NCBI GenBank assembly: GCA_023415655.1
Contig: JAEZKD010000007.1
Coordinates: 1 to 9,766 of the forward strand
Length of the DNA stretch: 9,766 nucleotides
Reading direction: 5' to 3'
Origin: Bacillota bacterium
GTDB taxonomy: Bacteria; Bacillota; Clostridia; Lachnospirales; Lachnospiraceae
A model generated the notes under the pieces. It was given only the letters and a program-made list of their open reading frames with translations. It did not search any database and was not told the DNA's origin. Positions 6,701 to 9,766 of this stretch are shown one piece after another. Numbering within the stretch: the first letter of the stretch is position 1; every line of letters begins with the position of its first letter. The translations under genes and the position numbers were made by a program.

Positions 6701-6880
6701 AAAATATATCATAATGAATCCTTCATATGAATTCAATATAACTTGGAGGTGTACATTCTTAAATGATCCCATGTGAGCATTCTTATAGTAGCATTTATAA
6801 AAGTTAAAAAGACTGTAGACAAAGTCTTATAAATTATTAAGTGCATGTATATGTCTGATTGAATATACATGCACTTTTCT
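6701..6880 (+). ncRNA. candidate small RNA of about 180 nt
   Basis: This stretch is bounded by the extended -10 at 6686-6694 and the strong terminator at 6839-6880. Inside there is a 6-bp hairpin AAGACT...AGTCTT (6809-6814 with 6823-6828). There is also an SD-like GGAGG (6745-6749) followed 13 nt later by a 14-codon frame (ATG 6763 to TAA ending 6807), too far and too short to call a gene. No known riboswitch or small-RNA family is recognised. The call rests only on promoter-terminator pairing. Apart from these items, 6553-6685 and 6881-6983 show nothing I can assign. Confidence 0.2.
6839..6880 (+). terminator. strong intrinsic terminator
   Basis: AAGTGCATGTATA (6839-6851), 12-nt loop, TATACATGCACTT (6864-6876) is a perfect 13-bp stem followed by TTCT and a further T-run. 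The T tract is only on the + side, so it works for rightward transcripts. It stands with no recognisable gene upstream and shields the winged-helix gene from read-through. Confidence 0.75.
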
Positions 6881-6983
6881 TTTGTCGCTTACTTCTAAAT
6901 AATAGTTTTCTTGTTCTTCAATAGCTCAACAAACTGGAATTTGGATGAGCAAATAAAATCATTGATAAATTCATAGAATGATA

Positions 6984-7012
6984 TTGACAATGGAAGAAAG
7001 ATATGATAGATT
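6984..7012 (+). promoter_or_regulatory. promoter of the winged-helix-like gene
   Basis: TTGACA (6984-6989) is a perfect -35. A 17-nt spacer leads to TAGATT (7007-7012), a 4/6 match to the -10 consensus. The expected start near 7019 leaves a leader of about 60 nt before ATG 7081. It also argues against translation from the in-frame ATG at 7003, which would lie inside the promoter. Confidence 0.5.
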
Positions 7013-7080
7013 TAAGTCATAGACAATATGATTCAATGAATTCAACAACGAATCCATTATTATTAAAAAGGAGAAAAAAT

Positions 7081-7482
7081 ATGAAAACAATTATAGAAGA
7101 ACTCAAAGAAATCGAAGCAAAAGTATCAGCACTTATTAAGCGTATTGAATCCGAGGATAAAAGCATTGTTACGACAGTCGGAGAAGTTAGAAAAATTGCA
7201 ATATTGGAGGAGGTGTATCGACTTGGTGGAATTGCTACAGCTCAACAAATTTCTGATTTTGCGAGAAAATACGGTAAAACGCCGAGCTCAACTGCAGGCT
7301 ATTATTCAGGTAATAAGCCATCCTTAATAGCTACCGCAGATCGGGAAGCAAGAGAATTAACGGAAACTGGGAAACAAGTTGTAAAGGGAACACGTGAAAA
7401 ATGGGGCGATAATTGGCTTGATCGTATCCCACTTGACATTGTAGGAAATGAATATACACAAGAAGCGGAGGTATCTTTTTAG
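7081..7482 (+). CDS. small winged-helix-like protein of unknown function
   Basis: A 133-aa soluble protein that I cannot place in a named family. The start is ATG 7081, 7 nt after AAAGGAG (7067-7073). An in-frame ATG at 7003 lacks a ribosome binding site and overlaps the promoter. Residues 1-28 (EELKEIEAKVSALIKRIESE) look like an amphipathic helix or short coiled coil, suitable for dimerisation. Residues about 37-93 read like a winged helix: helix IAILEEVYRLGG, a second helix ATAQQISDFARKYG, a basic/Ser-Thr turn with SSTAGYY, then LTETGKQVV, as often seen at the wing of MarR/phage-type regulators. The tail is acidic. It is a single gene with its own promoter, between an isolated terminator and a convergent GNAT gene. 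A role in DNA binding is inference from fold-like pattern only. Confidence 0.7.
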   Translation: MKTIIEELKEIEAKVSALIKRIESEDKSIVTTVGEVRKIAILEEVYRLGGIATAQQISDFARKYGKTPSSTAGYYSGNKPSLIATADREARELTETGKQVVKGTREKWGDNWLDRIPLDIVGNEYTQEAEVSF

Positions 7483-7603
7483 TAGAAGTCAACAGATGGT
7501 CGTAAGCCATGCAATATGTTTTAAGAATGATACCATTGAGATTAGCTATAATTGTGATAAATGAATAGGAGATTGGAAAGTATAATTTAACCTCCTAGTA
7601 CAG

Positions 7604-7636
7604 AATAAAGGCATGGATGATTTCCATGCCTTTATT
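7604..7636. terminator. bidirectional terminator between convergent genes
   Basis: AATAAAGGCATGG (7604-7616), 7-nt loop, CCATGCCTTTATT (7624-7636): a perfect 13-bp stem with A-rich left and T-rich right flanks inside the stem, so it can act on both strands. It lies 121 nt after the winged-helix gene and 47 nt after the end of the GNAT gene on the other strand. Confidence 0.8.
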
Positions 7637-7683
7637 AATCTACGTTATGAAATTATAATTTGTGGATTTTTACATAATAAGGG

Positions 7684-8241
7684 TTATCTTTTGATTTCTC
7701 TAATCATTGTATATTCATTGAGTAAAGTCCCATCTTTCAATTGAATTGCATTGGGTTTCACTCCCGTTATTCTAAAACCCATTTTCTCATACAGTGCTCG
7801 TGCACGACTATTTCCTTCAATAAATTCAAGTTCTATTTGTATTAAATTTTTGTTTTCCTCTGCAATATGTATTAACTCATGGAATAATCTAGTTCCAATG
7901 CCTTGATTCCAAAATTTACTTAATAGTGCAATCGCTACAGTGGCTCGGTGTCTCGTTTTTATACCCTTACTCCAAGAAATCTGACAGTTACCAGCAACTT
8001 CTCCCTCGACCAAACATACAAGCATAGCCTCGTGATCGGATTCGTTTACTCTATCAAACAAAGCTTTTTCATCTTCTGCAGTATATTTACCACACTCCTC
8101 AGGATATCGCAAAATAAAGTCTGATTCACCGGCTGAGATATATAGATAGTCTAGCATTCCTTGAATATCCTCATCTTTCGGACTACGAATCACCGCATTT
8201 CTTCCATCTTTTAGTTTGAATTCAATTTCTTTAATAATCAT
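7684..8241 (-). CDS. GNAT-family N-acetyltransferase
   Basis: A 185-aa acetyl-CoA-dependent acyltransferase of the GNAT superfamily. Seen: N-terminal substrate-side region with AVIRSPKDEDIQGMLDYL; the acetyl-CoA loop (motif A) as VAIALLSKFWNQGIGTRLF at residues 102-120, with the QxxGxG pyrophosphate-binding turn (Gln113, Gly114, Gly116); and motif B, EGNSRARALYEKMGF, at 142-156. The motif set is that of RimI/YhhY-like or small-molecule acetyltransferases. The acceptor substrate cannot be told; a protein N-terminus, amino sugar or antibiotic are all possible. GAGGTGA (complement of 8248-8254) lies 6 nt before the ATG. It is transcribed alone, divergently from the lipoprotein gene at 8388, and ends at the shared terminator. 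Confidence 0.9.
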   Translation of the reverse strand: MIIKEIEFKLKDGRNAVIRSPKDEDIQGMLDYLYISAGESDFILRYPEECGKYTAEDEKALFDRVNESDHEAMLVCLVEGEVAGNCQISWSKGIKTRHRATVAIALLSKFWNQGIGTRLFHELIHIAEENKNLIQIELEFIEGNSRARALYEKMGFRITGVKPNAIQLKDGTLLNEYTMIREIKR

Positions 8242-8273
8242 AGTTTGTCACCTCAAAAATTCTAATTGATTTA

Positions 8274-8301
8274 ATTATAACAGAGATGGGAGTAAAGACA
8301 A
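8274..8301 (-). promoter_or_regulatory. promoter of the GNAT gene
   Basis: On the - strand: extended -10 TGTTATAAT (perfect TATAAT at 8279-8274 preceded by TGT), a 16-nt spacer and a partial -35, TTGTCT (8301-8296). The ribosome binding site follows about 20 nt downstream of the -10. The -35 is one arm of an inverted repeat (8296-8313). Confidence 0.55.
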
Positions 8302-8313
8302 GTGACTTTGTCT
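8296..8313. promoter_or_regulatory. inverted repeat over the GNAT -35, possible operator
   Basis: AGACAA (8296-8301), 6-nt centre GTGACT, TTGTCT (8308-8313): a perfect 6-bp dyad. It covers the -35 of the GNAT promoter and lies 11 nt before the -35 of the divergent lipoprotein promoter, so one bound regulator could affect both genes. No regulator family is recognised. Confidence 0.35.
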
Positions 8314-8324
8314 AAAGTATCTGA

Positions 8325-8353
8325 TAGACCATCTATTGCAATAGTGATACAAT
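8325..8353 (+). promoter_or_regulatory. promoter of the lipoprotein gene
   Basis: -35 TAGACC (8325-8330, 4/6), a 17-nt spacer ending in TGA, and -10 TACAAT (8348-8353), giving the extended form TGATACAAT. The start site would be near 8360, about 28 nt before ATG 8388. Confidence 0.5.
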
Positions 8354-8387
8354 TAACTAAAACTATTTATATTCTGTGAGGTGTGTT

Positions 8388-9041
8388 ATGATAAAAAACC
8401 TAGTTGTTATGGTTCTTTTTGCATTAGTTTTATGTATTACTGGCTGTATCAAAAAAGAGTCATCTACAACGGATACTCTTTCTATTAAAGCAGTATCCTC
8501 AGAATTAGTAATTGAATCATCATCTAATAAAGTTGATGATTTCCTTATCAAAAACAAAAACTTTACCACAGACTATGAAAAGGATATTTGCTATCATATA
8601 ACTCCAGATTTCATAGAAAATAACTCTGATTATTCTATTTTCAAATATGCCAGTTCTACAGCATCCTTTCTACTTTTTGATGATGCAATTTACGGACTTG
8701 GTGTATTTCTTGGAGGAAACGGTTTAACAAGCATGGCTCTTGGAGATTTGGATAAAGATAATCAATATGAATTGTACTTTACATTCTCATGGGGATCTGG
8801 ACTTCATCGTTCACAAATTGGTTATTTCAACCCTTCTACAAAAAAAGTAACGGTGTTTGATTACTCTTATTTCAATCATGACATGATTTTAACTAAGAAT
8901 GACGAAGGAACTTTATGCGTAAATGAAGCTATGATTGAAGGCGTTTCATTTGTGGATTATACTATTAAGTCTAAAAAATTAGTGGCTAATATTGTTTGGG
9001 AAAAAGGCAGTATTAAACTAAATGTTATAGAAAATGAGTAG
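8388..9041 (+). CDS. lipoprotein with a calcium-loop-like motif, function unknown
   Basis: A 217-aa predicted lipoprotein. The start is ATG 8388 with GAGGTG at 8378-8383; the upstream in-frame GTG at 8376 overlaps that site. The signal peptide is MIKNLVVMVLFALVLCITGC: lipobox ITGC with Cys20 as the lipidated residue. A Ser/Thr-rich linker follows (about 24-50). The mature domain contains GLTSMALGDLDKDNQYELYF; its DxDxDxxxE pattern (Asp120, Asp122, Asp124, Glu128) looks like the FG-GAP/VCBS or dockerin-type calcium loop, placed as in beta-propeller-like repeats where a GDxDxD loop precedes a strand. Only one such loop is present, so it is not a full propeller. I recognise no named family. The gene is alone on its strand; no clear terminator is seen in the 36 nt before the convergent DUF3795 stop. 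Confidence 0.8.
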   Translation: MIKNLVVMVLFALVLCITGCIKKESSTTDTLSIKAVSSELVIESSSNKVDDFLIKNKNFTTDYEKDICYHITPDFIENNSDYSIFKYASSTASFLLFDDAIYGLGVFLGGNGLTSMALGDLDKDNQYELYFTFSWGSGLHRSQIGYFNPSTKKVTVFDYSYFNHDMILTKNDEGTLCVNEAMIEGVSFVDYTIKSKKLVANIVWEKGSIKLNVIENE

Positions 9042-9077
9042 GCATACAAAATGATCAAGATCAGAGGTTAAAATAAA

Positions 9078-9365
9078 TTACTCACTTTCGTACTTAGCAT
9101 TTTCCAACTTCCACTTTTTACACTGTTCAATTCGTGCACCATGTGGTGTATCTCCATATTTAGGATCACATGAATACTGGATTAGAAGATCACAAGGAAA
9201 TTCAAAACACTCCCCACAATGTAAAGCTCCTTTCTTTTGACAACATGTAGCAATTGGACACTCACCATGAAATGGATTTCCATTTGTTTCTATACAACCA
9301 CCACAGTGATAGGGTTCCTTCCATTCACATCCTACGCAATGTAATCCGCATCTTGAATCTACCAA
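9078..9365 (-). CDS. cysteine-rich DUF3795 family protein
   Basis: A small 95-aa cytoplasmic protein with 13 cysteines. The start SRCGLHCVGC (residues 4-13) followed by CGGC (21-24) matches DUF3795, a family with a likely metal site (zinc or Fe-S). More cysteines occur as ECP (Cys36), TCC (41-42), CGEC (50-53), Cys58, Cys66 and Cys82. The start codon is TTG: GGAGGTGA (complement of 9372-9379) lies 6 nt upstream, no ATG exists in the frame, and the family typically begins M-x-x-S-R-C-G, which fits exactly. Function of the family is unknown. It is probably monocistronic, with an extended -10 promoter and a dyad upstream, and converges on the lipoprotein gene. Confidence 0.85.
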   Translation of the reverse strand: MVDSRCGLHCVGCEWKEPYHCGGCIETNGNPFHGECPIATCCQKKGALHCGECFEFPCDLLIQYSCDPKYGDTPHGARIEQCKKWKLENAKYESE

Positions 9366-9388
9366 AAATTTTCACCTCCGTTTCCAAT

Positions 9389-9394
9389 AGTATA
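9389..9394 (-). promoter_or_regulatory. -10 box of the DUF3795 gene
   Basis: On the - strand TATACT (9394-9389) preceded by TGT gives the extended -10 TGTTATACT, 10 nt ahead of the ribosome binding site. No good -35 is seen; the -35 position (about 9412-9417) is the centre of the dyad at 9405-9424, which suggests activator dependence or repressor occlusion. Confidence 0.45.
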
Positions 9395-9404
9395 ACAAAT
9401 TGAA

Positions 9405-9424
9405 CATGACAGCATTATGTCATG
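9405..9424. promoter_or_regulatory. dyad at the -35 position of the DUF3795 promoter, possible operator
   Basis: CATGACA (9405-9411), 6-nt centre, TGTCATG (9418-9424): a perfect 7-bp inverted repeat. The size and spacing suit a dimeric transcription factor. It is centred where the missing -35 would be. Regulator unknown. Confidence 0.4.
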
Positions 9425-9542
9425 ATTTATATATGATTCTCATTCTTTCAATTTCACTTTTTATCTCAGTGTAAGATTATAATTTTTGAGAATTAATTAA
9501 CACTTTTAGTAGGAGTTTGTTAAATAATATTGTATTCAAGTC

Positions 9543-9572
9543 TTGTTATAATCAGGGTAGTTGTATTATGAT
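9543..9572 (+). promoter_or_regulatory. promoter region of the last gene, two overlapping candidates
   Basis: Candidate 1 is the extended -10 TGTTATAAT (9544-9552) without a good -35. Candidate 2 uses TTGTTA (9543-9548) as -35, an 18-nt spacer and TATGAT (9567-9572) as -10. Either leaves a leader of about 130-150 nt before ATG 9706, which contains the 14-bp repeats. The rest of 9425-9542 is AT-rich with nothing assignable. Confidence 0.45.
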
Positions 9573-9614
9573 AGTAAATGAACTTTAGTTGAACAAAAAT
9601 AGTTGAAAGAAAAT

Positions 9615-9670
9615 ACATAAAGAACAAAACATAAAGAAGAAAACATAAAGAACAAAACATTAAGAACATC
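9615..9670 (+). repeat. 14-bp tandem repeat, four copies
   Basis: ACATAAAGAACAAA at 9615-9628 and 9643-9656 (identical), one change at 9629-9642 (AAGAAGAAA), and a diverged fourth copy at 9657-9670. The array is purine-rich and lies in the presumed untranslated leader, ending 35 nt before ATG 9706. Confidence 0.85.
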
Positions 9671-9705
9671 TTTGAGAAGGAGCAACTGAAAGGATGAAAT
9701 GACAA

Positions 9706-9766
9706 ATGAAAAAATATATAGTGTACGTATCAGTTGGTGTTGAGCTGACAGTTAATCTGATCCCTC
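9706..9766 (+). CDS. start of a membrane protein, cut by the window edge
   Basis: ATG 9706 opens a frame that stays open to the window end (20 codons): MKKYIVYVSVGVELTVNL followed by Ile-Pro. The basic start followed by a hydrophobic, Val-rich stretch suggests a first membrane helix. The pattern is faintly like AtpZ/AtpI-type small membrane proteins, but 20 residues are too few to name it. Ribosome binding is uncertain: AAAGGA (9689-9694) is 11 nt away. An overlapping minimal ATG-AAA-TGA frame at 9694 and another ATG at 9699 (14 codons only) are the alternatives. Confidence 0.4.
   Translation, partial: MKKYIVYVSVGVELTVNLIP

Noticed and set aside
6895..7011. short - strand frame ending in a protein-like stretch (FYEFINDFIC)
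   Set aside because: About 38 codons with no start codon supported by a ribosome binding site, and it overlaps the promoter of the + gene; too short to separate from chance.
9428..9450. Fur-like box (TGATTCTCATT)
   Set aside because: Only a partial match to the 7-1-7 consensus in AT-rich DNA and not placed on a recognised promoter.
9520..9705. 61-codon - strand frame
   Set aside because: Low-complexity Phe/Leu/Cys-rich translation produced by the antisense of the purine-rich 14-bp repeats and promoter; no ribosome binding site.

Overview
The window looks like a chromosomal segment of a low-GC, Gram-positive, probably spore-forming anaerobe. The best fit is a Lachnospiraceae / Clostridium phytofermentans-type genome. 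This rests on the AT-rich coding style, strong AGGAGG-type ribosome binding sites, two lipoproteins with lipoboxes, an SpoVB/YtgP-type flippase and a BofC-like domain. The genus is inferred from gene content, not proven.

Region 1 (1-5944, all + strand) is a compact run of six genes: the 3' end of an HD-domain protein, ybeY (endoribonuclease of rRNA maturation), a YerB-type DUF3048 lipoprotein, a MOP-superfamily flippase, a membrane-anchored protein with a BofC-C-like domain, and an HI0933-family flavoprotein. Most gaps are 12-46 nt, which suggests one or two transcription units. The only sizeable gap (146 nt) precedes the BofC-like gene. The genes are housekeeping or envelope related.

Region 2 (5945-7080) holds no convincing protein gene and is the most unusual part. 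It begins two bases after the flavoprotein stop codon with a 329-bp imperfect inverted repeat (arms of about 113 bp, centre with two more hairpins). A terminator-like hairpin, a GC-rich patch and a three-copy tandem array of 53-54 bp units (each with a 34-nt hairpin) follow. After that comes AT-rich sequence with an extended -10 box and, about 150 bp further on, a strong intrinsic terminator that could bound a small RNA. In many clostridia cmk follows the flavoprotein gene; here it is replaced by this repeat cluster.

Region 3 (6984-9765) is an accessory-looking set of single genes: a small winged-helix-like protein (+), a GNAT acetyltransferase (-), a lipoprotein with a calcium-loop-like motif (+), a cysteine-rich DUF3795 protein (-), and the first 20 codons of a membrane protein (+) running off the window. 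The first two converge on a bidirectional terminator. The GNAT and lipoprotein genes diverge from a shared intergenic region with two extended -10 promoters. Inverted repeats sit on the GNAT and DUF3795 promoters. A 14-bp tandem repeat lies in the leader of the last gene.

Four starts were moved or chosen from ribosome binding sites: the BofC-like gene (ATG 4037), the winged-helix gene (ATG 7081), the lipoprotein (ATG 8388) and the DUF3795 gene (TTG 9365).
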